This document shows, piece by piece, positions 8,603 through 16,523 of a DNA stretch of 64,000 nt. The first letter of the stretch is position 1; each line of letters starts with the position of its first letter. Source of the stretch: Alphaproteobacteria bacterium (lineage in GTDB: Bacteria > Pseudomonadota > Alphaproteobacteria > GCA-016699305); contig CP064970.1 of assembly GCA_016699305.1 (NCBI GenBank), positions 744,001 to 808,000 of the forward strand, in the 5' to 3' direction. A model generated the notes under the pieces. It saw nothing but the letters and a program-made list of their open reading frames with translations. It was not told the origin of the DNA and did no database searches. Made by a program: the position numbers and the translations under genes.

Positions 8603-9691
8603 ATGAACGATGCCAATCTCTATCGTGCCGCGACTCGCAAATGGTTGCCGCCGCGTGCCGTCATATTTGGTTGTGCCGGCCCTGTGCTGTTGCCGGAAGA
8701 ACGTGTCCTGTTCCATCAGGCGGATCCGTTCGGATTCATCTTGTTCGGTCGCAACTGTGAAAGCCCCGAACAGATATCGCAATTGGTCGATCATCTGCAT
8801 GCCACAGTGGGCCGCAGCGACGTGCCGATCTTCATCGACCAAGAGGGCGGACGGGTCGCGCGTCTTGGCCCGCCGCACTGGGTAACGCCGCCCACGGCGC
8901 GTTCGATCGGAGATTTATGGGCGCGTAAGCCGGATCTGGGCCAAGAAGCCGCTTGGCTCAATGGCCGCTTGATCGCGGCCGATCTGCGACGTTTGGGGAT
9001 CACGGTGAATTGCGCCCCGGTGGCCGATGTCGCCGCTGCCGGTTCGGGCGAATGCATCGGGGATCGCGCCTATGGCGAAACCGTCCAAGTGGTCACCGCC
9101 TGCGCCCGCGCCGTGGCAGATGGATTGCTGGCGGGGGGCGTATTGCCGGTGGTCAAGCATTTGCCCGGTCATGGTCGCACCGTGCCCGATCCGCATGAAA
9201 GCCTGCCGACGGTGGATGCCAGTTTGGATGATCTATTGGCGCAGGATTTCGCGGCTTTTCATACCTTGCGCGAACTTCCCTTAGGAATGGTGGCGCATGT
9301 GGTCTATTCCGCCATTGATGCCGCGCATCCTGCCTCGCAATCCGCCAAGGTGATTGACCAGATTATCCGCAAGGAGATCGGTTTTGGCGGCTTGTTGATC
9401 GCGGATGACGTGGTGATGGGCGCGCTGTCGGGCGATATGGTCACGCGCGCCCGCGCCTGCTGGGAGGCAGGGAATGACGTGATCTTGCATTGCAACGGCG
9501 ATTTTCAGCAGATGGTGGATTTGTCGATCGCCGCGCCCTTGATGTCTCCCGAAAGTCAAGAACGCTGGGCTTTTGCGCAAGATCGCGTCAATCAGGCCCA
9601 AAACATCGGCGCACCCTCGGCCAATATCGCGCAGATGAGCGAAAGGCTGGATACGTTGCTCGGTCACCTGGCCGCGCATGGCAATCCCTGA
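8603..9691 (+). CDS. nagZ: Beta-N-acetylhexosaminidase NagZ (GH3)
   Basis: Cytoplasmic glycoside hydrolase family 3 enzyme that removes N-acetylglucosamine from anhydro-muropeptides in peptidoglycan recycling. The family markers are DQEGGRVARL (about residues 75-84), the KHLPGHG motif (about 188-194) with the following DPHES carrying the histidine of the acid/base loop, and IADDVVMGAL (about 265-274), whose aspartate is the nucleophile. At 362 residues it matches single-domain NagZ. AAGG lies 10 bases before the ATG. It follows the SPOR gene by 33 bp and probably belongs to the same operon, which runs on to scpAB. Confidence 0.94.
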   Translation: MNDANLYRAATRKWLPPRAVIFGCAGPVLLPEERVLFHQADPFGFILFGRNCESPEQISQLVDHLHATVGRSDVPIFIDQEGGRVARLGPPHWVTPPTARSIGDLWARKPDLGQEAAWLNGRLIAADLRRLGITVNCAPVADVAAAGSGECIGDRAYGETVQVVTACARAVADGLLAGGVLPVVKHLPGHGRTVPDPHESLPTVDASLDDLLAQDFAAFHTLRELPLGMVAHVVYSAIDAAHPASQSAKVIDQIIRKEIGFGGLLIADDVVMGALSGDMVTRARACWEAGNDVILHCNGDFQQMVDLSIAAPLMSPESQERWAFAQDRVNQAQNIGAPSANIAQMSERLDTLLGHLAAHGNP

Positions 9692-9721
9692 TCCCTTCCT
9701 AACCTATGGAGGCTTGCGTCC

Positions 9722-10429
9722 ATGGACCCTTGGCATGAGATGGGCCGTTCCTTTATCGAAGGCCGTGGCCTGGCACCCGAGGCACTTGGTGCCTGGGTCA
9801 TTCCCATTCTGGTGACCATCGTGGCGCGCGAAATATCGCGCGGCATGGCGGCCAGCGTTTTCGGAGACAAAGCGCCGCGCCGCGAAGGCCGTTTGTCACT
9901 TAATCCACTGTGCCATATCAGCGTTTTTGGCACGTTGCTGTTGCCGACCTTGCTGGTCTTGGTCAAGGCTCCCGTCATCTTGACTTGGGGCAAATCGTCC
10001 CCGGTCCAGTTCGACCGTTTAAAGCCGCGCCGTCTGGGGATCATCGGCGTGGCCCTGACGGGGCTAATGCTGCATCTGTTGTTGGCAAGTATCTCGGTGG
10101 CGTTAACCTTTCTGGTGCCTCAAAAAGGATGGGTAGATCAAAATGTGGAGAACCTACTCACCCTGAATATATCATTGTTCATATTTAACATTCTCCCGAT
10201 CTTGCCTCTGGATGGTGGGCGCATTCTATGGGCGCTGTTGCCGCAACCCCTTGATAAGATTTATGTGAGCAGCGAAGGATGGGGATTGCCCATTCTGTTG
10301 CTATTGGTGGTGATTCTGCCGCTGATTTCATTCGTCTTGGGCGCGGAATCGTTTAATCTGCTCAAGACGATAATCGGCTTACCGACCGAGGCCATCACGC
10401 ACACGATCAAGGAATGGGTCATTCGATGA
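9722..10429 (+). CDS. M50-like membrane protein lacking the HExxH zinc motif
   Basis: Polytopic membrane protein with the layout of the compact site-2-protease-like M50 family. The family's GRLSLNPL.HI.. .GTLLLP block is intact here as GRLSLNPLCHISVFGTLLLP (about residues 59-78), and the late FNILPILPLDGGR motif (about 158-170) with its metal-binding aspartate is also present. The catalytic helix, normally HExxH, reads REISR (about 38-42), so both zinc histidines are arginine. The usual AGP.xN segment is also altered. I infer a catalytically dead homologue. GGAGG lies 9 bases before the ATG. The stop overlaps scpA by ATGA, so it is translated with the condensin genes. Confidence 0.8.
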   Translation: MDPWHEMGRSFIEGRGLAPEALGAWVIPILVTIVAREISRGMAASVFGDKAPRREGRLSLNPLCHISVFGTLLLPTLLVLVKAPVILTWGKSSPVQFDRLKPRRLGIIGVALTGLMLHLLLASISVALTFLVPQKGWVDQNVENLLTLNISLFIFNILPILPLDGGRILWALLPQPLDKIYVSSEGWGLPILLLLVVILPLISFVLGAESFNLLKTIIGLPTEAITHTIKEWVIR

Positions 10430-11256
10430 CGGATGAGAAACACGGCGCGACACCGCAGCCCGAAACGGACGCCCCTGCCGAAGGGGCGACGGGGCTGCAT
10501 GTCGCGCTGGAGGGTTTCGAAGGTCCGATTGATCTGTTGCTTAGCTTGGCGCGCGATCAAAAGGTTGATCTGGCGCGTATCTCCATCTTGCGATTGGCCG
10601 AACAATATATCGCGTATATCGAACAGGCGCGGGGTCTGCGCCTTGAGGTCGCGGCGGAATATCTGGTGATGGCGGCGTGGCTGGCTTATCTGAAGTCGCG
10701 CTTGCTGTTGCCCACGCCCCCGCCCGAGGACGAGCCTCAGCCCGAGGATATGGCCGCCGCCTTGGCCTTCCAGTTGCAGCGGCTCGAGGCGATGCAGCAT
10801 GCCGCCGCGCGTTTGTTCGACCGCCCCTTGCTGGGACGCGACCGCCTGCCACGCGGGCATTTCAACGAAAATATCCCTACCCGTACCGTCTGGACGGCCA
10901 GCCTACCGCAATTGCTGACCGCGCTGACAGCCTCGATGCGGCGTCACCCGGCGCCTATGATGGCCGTGCGTCCCTTGCCCTTGATCGGTATGGAGGATGC
11001 AGCGGCGATGTTGAGGCGCATCCTTCCCGGCGTTCCCGAATGGCGTGAGCTAAGCCTTTTCCTGCCTCAGATCGCGCCGAACGCGGATACCGGCCTTGCG
11101 GCGCGGTCACGTTTGGCCGCCACCTTGTCGGCGGGGTTGGAGCTATGCCGCGAGGGCGTGGCCGAATTGCGGCAAGAGCAAGCCTTTGGCCCCATTTGGC
11201 TGCGTCGCCGCCAGGAGCCCGTTGATCCCATTCTTTCGCAAGAGCCTTCGACATGA
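10426..11256 (+). CDS. scpA: Segregation and condensation protein A
   Basis: Kleisin subunit of the SMC-ScpAB condensin, which bridges the SMC heads and helps chromosome segregation. The N-terminal kleisin signature GFEGPIDLLLSLARDQKVDL (about residues 26-45) and AAEYLVMAAWLAYLKSRLLLP are clear, and the C-terminal winged-helix part follows. The start at 10426 is chosen because its ATG overlaps the stop of the upstream M50-like gene (ATGA); an ATG 12 bases earlier is in frame. The 276 residues fit the family. It overlaps scpB by four bases. Confidence 0.93.
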   Translation: MTDEKHGATPQPETDAPAEGATGLHVALEGFEGPIDLLLSLARDQKVDLARISILRLAEQYIAYIEQARGLRLEVAAEYLVMAAWLAYLKSRLLLPTPPPEDEPQPEDMAAALAFQLQRLEAMQHAAARLFDRPLLGRDRLPRGHFNENIPTRTVWTASLPQLLTALTASMRRHPAPMMAVRPLPLIGMEDAAAMLRRILPGVPEWRELSLFLPQIAPNADTGLAARSRLAATLSAGLELCREGVAELRQEQAFGPIWLRRRQEPVDPILSQEPST

Positions 11257-11942
11257 CCGCCGCCACGAATAGCACCGCACCCTTACCTTTGTTTCCCGAA
11301 GAGACGGAACAATGCCTACGCGCTCTCGAGGCGATGATCTTCGCGTCAAGAGAGCCGGTGATGGTGGAGGCTCTGGCGCGGCGCATGGGCGCGGGAGTCG
11401 ATGTGGGGCACATGTTGGCGGAATTGGCCGAGCGGTATCAGACGCGCGGGATCAATCTGGTGGAAACGGCCTTGGGATGGTCTTTCCGCACGGCGGTGGA
11501 TCTTGCGCCCTATCTGCAGGACTTGGCCGAGATCAAACGGCGCTTGCCGCGCGCCTCTTTAGAGACACTGGCGATCGTCGCCTATCACCAGCCGGTGACC
11601 CGCGCCGAGATCGAAAGCATACGCGGCGTCGCCACCAGCAAGGGCACGCTGGACATGTTGCTAGAGCTGGGCTGGGTGCGTCCCGGTCGCCGCCGCGAAA
11701 CCCCGGGCCGTCCCTTGACCTGGATCACGACGCCCACTTTCTTGGATGCCTTCGGTTTGGAATCGCTGAAAGACCTGCCGGGTTTGACTGAGCTGCAATC
11801 GGCTGGCCTGTTGGATGCGCGTCCCGTATTGGCCTTGCCCAATGCCGATGAAGAAAGCGGCGATGTGGCTCCCTTAGAGGCCGAAGACTCTTGGCATGAC
11901 GAAGAGGTTTTAGAAGAAGCCCCGGCAGCCGCCAGCGCGTAA
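11253..11942 (+). CDS. scpB: Segregation and condensation protein B
   Basis: Winged-helix dimer subunit of SMC-ScpAB that binds the ScpA kleisin. The first winged helix starts at ALEAMIFASREPVMVEALARR (about residues 20 onward), and the second contains LETLAIVAYHQPVTRAEIES and the conserved RGV block. The acidic C-terminal tail (residues about 195-229) is typical. The start ATG overlaps the scpA stop (ATGA), so the two are translationally coupled. It is the last gene of this plus-strand run; pbpC converges on it with a 15-bp gap. Confidence 0.94.
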   Translation: MTAATNSTAPLPLFPEETEQCLRALEAMIFASREPVMVEALARRMGAGVDVGHMLAELAERYQTRGINLVETALGWSFRTAVDLAPYLQDLAEIKRRLPRASLETLAIVAYHQPVTRAEIESIRGVATSKGTLDMLLELGWVRPGRRRETPGRPLTWITTPTFLDAFGLESLKDLPGLTELQSAGLLDARPVLALPNADEESGDVAPLEAEDSWHDEEVLEEAPAAASA

Positions 11943-11957
11943 CCCAGGGAACTCTCT

Positions 11958-14156
11958 CTACTGCATCCAGAATTCCGCGCCCACCGCTTGGCCGGTGGAA
12001 TCCACCACGCGCAAGCGTACGGCGCCTTGCCCAGATGGATGCCATAACGCCTGATGCCCGTCGGCCATCAGGTTAGAGCTGGGCAGGACACTATCATTGA
12101 CCATCCATGAATAAGGCGGTGTGCCGCCACGGATCACCATATCCAGACCCGACTGGTTCAGTGCGTTCCAGTCCAAAGTCGCGCCATCGGGGGGAAAGAC
12201 AATGCGCAAAGAGTCTTCGTCTTGCCTGTTCAAGAAAGCCAAGCTGGTCGGGCGCGTGGTGCCGGTGACCAGGCGGCGCAAGGCGGGGGGAAGATCAAAG
12301 CTTGACGCAATGCGGCGCACGCCCTCGGGCGGCGGATAGGGGGCTGGCGTGGAATGCGGCGGCGGAAGCAGGGCAAATATCTGCATCAGAATGGGCACCG
12401 CCGTGTCGCGTCCGATGCGGCCAGGACTGGGCGAGCCATCGGCGCGGCCCACCCACACGCCCACCGTGGTCTTGCCGTCAAAACCAAAGGCCCAGGCGTC
12501 TCGAAAGCCATAGGACGTGCCCGTCTTAAACGCCATGTTGGCCCGATCCTGAGCGTTTGCCATGCCCGGAGCGGGTGGCGCGCCCAACAGACAATCGGCC
12601 ACCTGCCAGGCGGCGGCGGGCGAGAACAGGCGCTGCGGTGTCGTGGGAGGCTTGTCATCCTGACGCCACAGTAAAGGCGCGGCCAGTCCGCCATCGGCCA
12701 GGGCGACATATAGCCCCATCATCTCGTGCAAGGTCACGCCCACGCCGCCCAGCGCCATCGGCAGGGCAGGCGCACCACCTGCAGGCAATCGCGGTTTGAC
12801 CCCCGCGCGGCGTAGCAAAGCATCGAAACGTACCGGGGATAAACGATCCAGCACGGCCACGGCAGGCATGTTCAGCGAAAGTTGCAGCGCCTGACAGGCG
12901 GTGACATCGCCTTCGTGGTTTTGCAGGAAGTTTTGAGGCGCGTAATCGCCAAAGGCGGTGGCCTGATCGCGTATTAAGGTCTGCGGATGCAGCCAGCCCT
13001 CGTCAAAGGCCATGGCATAAATTGTAGGCTTTAAGGTGGAACCGGGCGAGCGTACGGCAAAAGTCATATCCACCGCGCCTTGGCGTGGGGCGTCGAAATA
13101 AGACGCCGATCCGATGGCCGCCTGAACCTTGCGGCTGGCGTTGTCCACCACCATCACGGCCAGCGTGGCGGAAGGATCCAAACGCGCTATTTCTTGTTGC
13201 GCCACGGTCTCGATGGCGGTTTGCAGATCGGCGGCGATCCAACTGCGGATCACGCCATCTGGGCCGGGCTTTGCTCCTATCCGCAACCGTTCGGCCAGAT
13301 GCGGGGCGCGAAAGGGCAGAAGATGGCGGCGACTGGGTAGGGGATCGGCGGTGGCTTCCTGGGCTTGGCCGGGTGAAAGGATGCCAAGCTGGGCCATGCG
13401 GGCCAACACGCGGTCGCGCGCGGCGCGGGCGGCATCGGGGTTGCGGTCGGGCCGCGCGCGTTCGGGTTGCTGCGGCAGGGCGACCAACAAAGCGGCCTCG
13501 GCGGCGGTCAGACGGCGCGGCGCTTTGCCCAGCCAAGCCAGCGAACCGGCACGAACGCCTTCGATATTGCCGCCGAAAGGAGCCAGAGTCAGATAAGCGC
13601 GAAGGATTTCGTCTTTAGACAGAGCGATTTCCAGACGTATCGCATCGCGCATTTGAAGCAGCTTGGTTCCCATATGGCGCGGCGTGCGCGTGGGATTCAG
13701 CAGACGCGCGACTTGCATGCTCAGCGTCGATGCGCCCGAGACGATGCGTCCATGCTGCGCCGACTGATGCACAGCGCGGCCCAGCGCCAGAACATCAACC
13801 CCGGCATGCTGATAGAATCGTCGATCCTCCCATGCGGTCAGCATACGTAGATAAAGAGGATCGACATCTTCCGGCGCGGTGGATAATCGCCAACTTTGTT
13901 GTGGAGAGAGAAAGGCGCGTAAGACCTGGCCATCCGCCGATAGAACCATCGGCGAGGGGGACAGCCGCCGCATATCCAGCGGCCATAGCAACACGATGCC
14001 CAGCAGAACCAGCATCACGCAAAAAACAGACCCGCGCCGAAAGGCGCGGGACGAACAGACGGACAATAAAGGACTAACCAAATCCCCGCCCCCCAGATAC
14101 AAGCCCGATATCTTTCGGGCGCATAAAGCGGCCAGAGCAGGAAAAGGCGGCATCAT
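11958..14156 (-). CDS. pbpC: Penicillin-binding protein 1C
   Basis: Bifunctional class A PBP of the PbpC type, anchored in the inner membrane with periplasmic glycosyltransferase and transpeptidase-like domains. One membrane helix lies near residues 43-58. The glycosyltransferase domain has EDRRFYQHAGVD (about 111-122) and GASTLSMQVARLL. The transpeptidase part shows SPGSTLKP (SxxK), SLN (SxN) and FKTGTSYGFRDAW (KTG). A C-terminal BiPBP_C domain ends the chain at 732 residues, near the usual length of about 770. The alpha-2-macroglobulin gene often found beside pbpC is not here. Two adjacent ATGs begin the frame; I give the first. Confidence 0.94.
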   Translation of the reverse strand: MMPPFPALAALCARKISGLYLGGGDLVSPLLSVCSSRAFRRGSVFCVMLVLLGIVLLWPLDMRRLSPSPMVLSADGQVLRAFLSPQQSWRLSTAPEDVDPLYLRMLTAWEDRRFYQHAGVDVLALGRAVHQSAQHGRIVSGASTLSMQVARLLNPTRTPRHMGTKLLQMRDAIRLEIALSKDEILRAYLTLAPFGGNIEGVRAGSLAWLGKAPRRLTAAEAALLVALPQQPERARPDRNPDAARAARDRVLARMAQLGILSPGQAQEATADPLPSRRHLLPFRAPHLAERLRIGAKPGPDGVIRSWIAADLQTAIETVAQQEIARLDPSATLAVMVVDNASRKVQAAIGSASYFDAPRQGAVDMTFAVRSPGSTLKPTIYAMAFDEGWLHPQTLIRDQATAFGDYAPQNFLQNHEGDVTACQALQLSLNMPAVAVLDRLSPVRFDALLRRAGVKPRLPAGGAPALPMALGGVGVTLHEMMGLYVALADGGLAAPLLWRQDDKPPTTPQRLFSPAAAWQVADCLLGAPPAPGMANAQDRANMAFKTGTSYGFRDAWAFGFDGKTTVGVWVGRADGSPSPGRIGRDTAVPILMQIFALLPPPHSTPAPYPPPEGVRRIASSFDLPPALRRLVTGTTRPTSLAFLNRQDEDSLRIVFPPDGATLDWNALNQSGLDMVIRGGTPPYSWMVNDSVLPSSNLMADGHQALWHPSGQGAVRLRVVDSTGQAVGAEFWMQ

Positions 14157-14171
14157 GCGCCGCCCGATAGC

Positions 14172-14297
14172 TTAGCCCTGGCGGGCCTTAAAGCGCGGAT
14201 TTTCCTTGTTGATGACATAGACGCGGCCTTTGCGACGGATAACCCGGCAGGCTTTATGACGCTTTTTCAACGTCTTGAGAGAATTGACAACTTTCAT
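14172..14297 (-). CDS. rpmJ: 50S ribosomal protein bL36
   Basis: A 41-residue ribosomal protein of the large subunit, rich in lysine and arginine. The sequence MKVVNSLKTLKKRHKACRVI and the ending NKENPRFKARQG are those of alphaproteobacterial bL36. Only one cysteine is present, so this is the zinc-free (C-minus) form. The start at 14297 is preceded by AGGTG; the frame is open 90 bases further upstream, but bL36 never has such an extension. It ends 15 bases before the pbpC start, possibly on the same transcript. Confidence 0.95.
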   Translation of the reverse strand: MKVVNSLKTLKKRHKACRVIRRKGRVYVINKENPRFKARQG

Positions 14298-14376
14298 GAC
14301 ACACACCTGACTGTTGTGAACGGCCCGAAGATCTGCGGCGAACCTACCAAGGACCGCGACACGCACGCTAAAAGAA

Positions 14377-14410
14377 ACGGCCCCCACCTGTCAAGCAAGT
14401 CGGGGGCCGC
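14377..14410 (-). terminator. Rho-independent terminator after mucR
   Basis: The stem CGGCCCCC (14378-14385) pairs with GGGGGCCG (14402-14409). On the minus strand it is followed by TTTCTTTT, fitting termination of mucR transcripts (stop at 14438) before rpmJ. The plus strand also has a T-rich tail, so it may work both ways. Confidence 0.75.
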
Positions 14411-14437
14411 TTTGTTTGCGCGGGTTACGCGAGGTTT

Positions 14438-14866
14438 TTAGGAACGACCGCGCCGACCACGGGCGACAGCCGCCTTGTTGCCAAGGCCAATGTCTTTGGC
14501 GAATTTGGAACGCTGCGCCGAATAGCTGGGGGCGACCACAGGATAATCAGTAGGCAGACCCCATTTGGTCTTGTATTCGTCCGTGCTGATATTGTGCGCG
14601 GTGCGCAAATGACGCTTCAGGATCTTCAAGCGTTCGCCGCATTCCAGACAAATAATCTCGTCCTTGTTATAGGACTTGCGAATGGACACGGCCGGCTTTT
14701 GCGGTTCTGTTTCCTTGACAGGATTCGATGTGCCCAGATTCTGCAGCGAGTTGTAGATCGATGAGATCAGCTCAGGAACTTGCTGCATGGAAAGTGTGTT
14801 GTGGCCAAGATAGGCCGCAGCGATGTTCGAGGTCAGGACTTTATCACTGTTCATTTCTGTACTCAT
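14438..14866 (-). CDS. MucR/Ros-family zinc-finger transcriptional regulator
   Basis: A 142-residue DNA-binding regulator of the MucR/Ros/SfaR family, which in alphaproteobacteria binds AT-rich promoters and controls surface polysaccharide, motility and cell-cycle genes. The single zinc finger is CLECGERLKILKRHLRTAHN (about residues 73-92), with a Cys-x2-Cys and a His-x4-His pair, followed by the family segment DEYKTKWGLP. The N-terminal helix resembles the oligomerisation region of MucR. The start at 14866 has AGGAGA 8 bases upstream; earlier in-frame starts lack one. The C-terminus ends in ARGRRGRS. A terminator follows. Confidence 0.93.
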   Translation of the reverse strand: MSTEMNSDKVLTSNIAAAYLGHNTLSMQQVPELISSIYNSLQNLGTSNPVKETEPQKPAVSIRKSYNKDEIICLECGERLKILKRHLRTAHNISTDEYKTKWGLPTDYPVVAPSYSAQRSKFAKDIGLGNKAAVARGRRGRS

Positions 14867-15023
14867 TGCGCGTTTCTCCTGTGTTGGACATGTTGTGATT
14901 CTTGACCACAAGGAAATTTATGGCATGTGAATGTCTATTATTCAAGTTTTTCATGGTCGACCAGGAATAAAAAGCTCCAAAAAGGCAAGAAATTCCAAAA
15001 ATATTCGGGTGACTGTGTCGTTT

Positions 15024-15656
15024 TTAACCTTTAAAACCCTGAGCAAGGATAAACATCTCCACAGAATCCTTGCGACTTGCTTCAGGTTTGACACGACGAA
15101 TTGTCGTGAATTGAGACTTCAATTTTGCAAAGAATGCCGCGCTATCGCCGCCTTGAAAAGTTTTACAAACAAAGCTGCCGCCTTTCTTCAGAATATGAGG
15201 GATCAAATCAGCCGCCGCTTCGGCCAACGCCATTTGTCGCCAATGATCCGTTTGCGCATGACCGATGGTCGAGGGGGCCATATCGCTTAGGACAAGATCA
15301 ACTTTCCCGCCGCATGCGGCGATGATTGTCGCGGGCGCGTCTTCGCTCATGAAGTCATGAGTCAGGATTGTGACTCGCCCAATCGACTCCATGGGCAGAA
15401 TGTCCACGGCCACGACGCGACTGGTGCCGTTCTCGTCCAGCTTCAGCGCCTTGGCGGCGACTTCGCTCCATCCGCCCGGCGCGGCCCCCAGGTCCAGCAC
15501 GCTTTGACCGGGGCGCAGCAGATGGAAACGTTCGTCCAGTTCCAATAATTTATAGGCCGCGCGCGAACGCCACCCGTCGCGCTTGGCGGCGGCGACATAG
15601 GGGTCCTTGTGTTGGCGGGCCAGCCAGCGTTTGGATGAGGAGGATTTTTCGGCCAT
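15024..15656 (-). CDS. rlmE: 23S rRNA (uridine2552-2'-O)-methyltransferase
   Basis: SAM-dependent RNA 2'-O-methyltransferase (FtsJ/RrmJ) that modifies U2552 in the A-loop of 23S rRNA during late 50S assembly. The SAM site is VLDLGAAPGGWSEVAA, and the K-D-K-E catalytic residues are seen in RSRAAYKLLELDE, DLVLSDMAP, FVCKTFQGGD and KDSVEMFILA. The start at 15656 (MAEKSSSSK) is preceded by AAGGTG; a GTG four codons upstream is possible. The ftsH gene that follows ftsJ in E. coli is not adjacent. It stands alone on the minus strand between mucR and birA. Confidence 0.95.
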   Translation of the reverse strand: MAEKSSSSKRWLARQHKDPYVAAAKRDGWRSRAAYKLLELDERFHLLRPGQSVLDLGAAPGGWSEVAAKALKLDENGTSRVVAVDILPMESIGRVTILTHDFMSEDAPATIIAACGGKVDLVLSDMAPSTIGHAQTDHWRQMALAEAAADLIPHILKKGGSFVCKTFQGGDSAAFFAKLKSQFTTIRRVKPEASRKDSVEMFILAQGFKG

Positions 15657-15751
15657 GCCGTCGGGCACCTTGTGTTCGTTGAATAGGCAGGGGCATAAGA
15701 TCGCAAGGAAGCCTGTGGGGGATCAAATGAAATCGTCCGTGCGCTTGGTCG

Positions 15752-16516
15752 TTATTTTCCACAGTTAGGCGGAGAAAAGAAAAACACGTCCCCCGCATGG
15801 ATCAGGCGGACGCTTCCATCATCCAAGGTCACGCGCAGCGCGCCATTATCTTCCCATGCGGTTAAGCGGGCGGAAAAGTTCTCATGGGGCAAATGAATGT
15901 CGATCCGGTCGCCGGGCTGGAAAGCGGCCCGTGTTCCCCATGCCGTGCGGATGGGGGCGAATCCGTCCGTCTGCCAAAGGGCATAGACGTTATCCAGACA
16001 GACTAGAAGCCGGGCCAGAAACTCCGCCACATCGACCGAAGCTCCATGCGCGGCCAGGGCGGTGGCGGGACGAGGCGTGTCTGTGGGGCATTGATTCAGA
16101 TTAACGCCTAATCCGATGATGACGCCGTGGGGCACACATTCCAGCATTAAACCGGCGATCTTACCGCCTTCTAGCAAGACATCATTTGGCCATTTCAGGA
16201 GCAGGGCGGCTTTTTTATTATCGGGAAGATATTCTTCCAGGGCGCGCAAGACAGCCAGGGAAATTACAAAGCCCAGTTCAGGAACGCGCGAGACCGTCAC
16301 TTTCGGACAGAGCAGGAACGAGACATACAAATTCCCTGGCGGCGAGACCCACTGATGCCCTCGGCGCCCGACCCCGTTCGATTGCGCCTTGGCCCAGACC
16401 AGGCTGCGTTCGGGCGCGTCCTGCTCGGCCCATTCGCTCATGCGAATCTGGGTGCTGGGCAGTGTGTCATGCGTCTCGATCTGCCAACCTTGGGGCCAAA
16501 GAGGATGAGCAGGCAT
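15752..16516 (-). CDS. birA: Biotin--[acetyl-CoA-carboxylase] ligase
   Basis: Biotin protein ligase that activates biotin as biotinyl-AMP and joins it to the carrier lysine of acetyl-CoA carboxylase. The core has GVGRRGHQWVSPPGNLY (the biotin-binding GRGRxGR-like loop), LLLKWPNDVL and GGKIAGLMLE, then the C-terminal SH3-like domain. It lacks the N-terminal helix-turn-helix of E. coli BirA, so it is a class I ligase without repressor function. The start at 16516 lies 7 bases after the nuoN stop; placement of birA behind nuoN is a common alphaproteobacterial order and suggests co-transcription. Confidence 0.93.
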   Translation of the reverse strand: MPAHPLWPQGWQIETHDTLPSTQIRMSEWAEQDAPERSLVWAKAQSNGVGRRGHQWVSPPGNLYVSFLLCPKVTVSRVPELGFVISLAVLRALEEYLPDNKKAALLLKWPNDVLLEGGKIAGLMLECVPHGVIIGLGVNLNQCPTDTPRPATALAAHGASVDVAEFLARLLVCLDNVYALWQTDGFAPIRTAWGTRAAFQPGDRIDIHLPHENFSARLTAWEDNGALRVTLDDGSVRLIHAGDVFFFSPPNCGK

Positions 16517-16523
16517 GATGATC

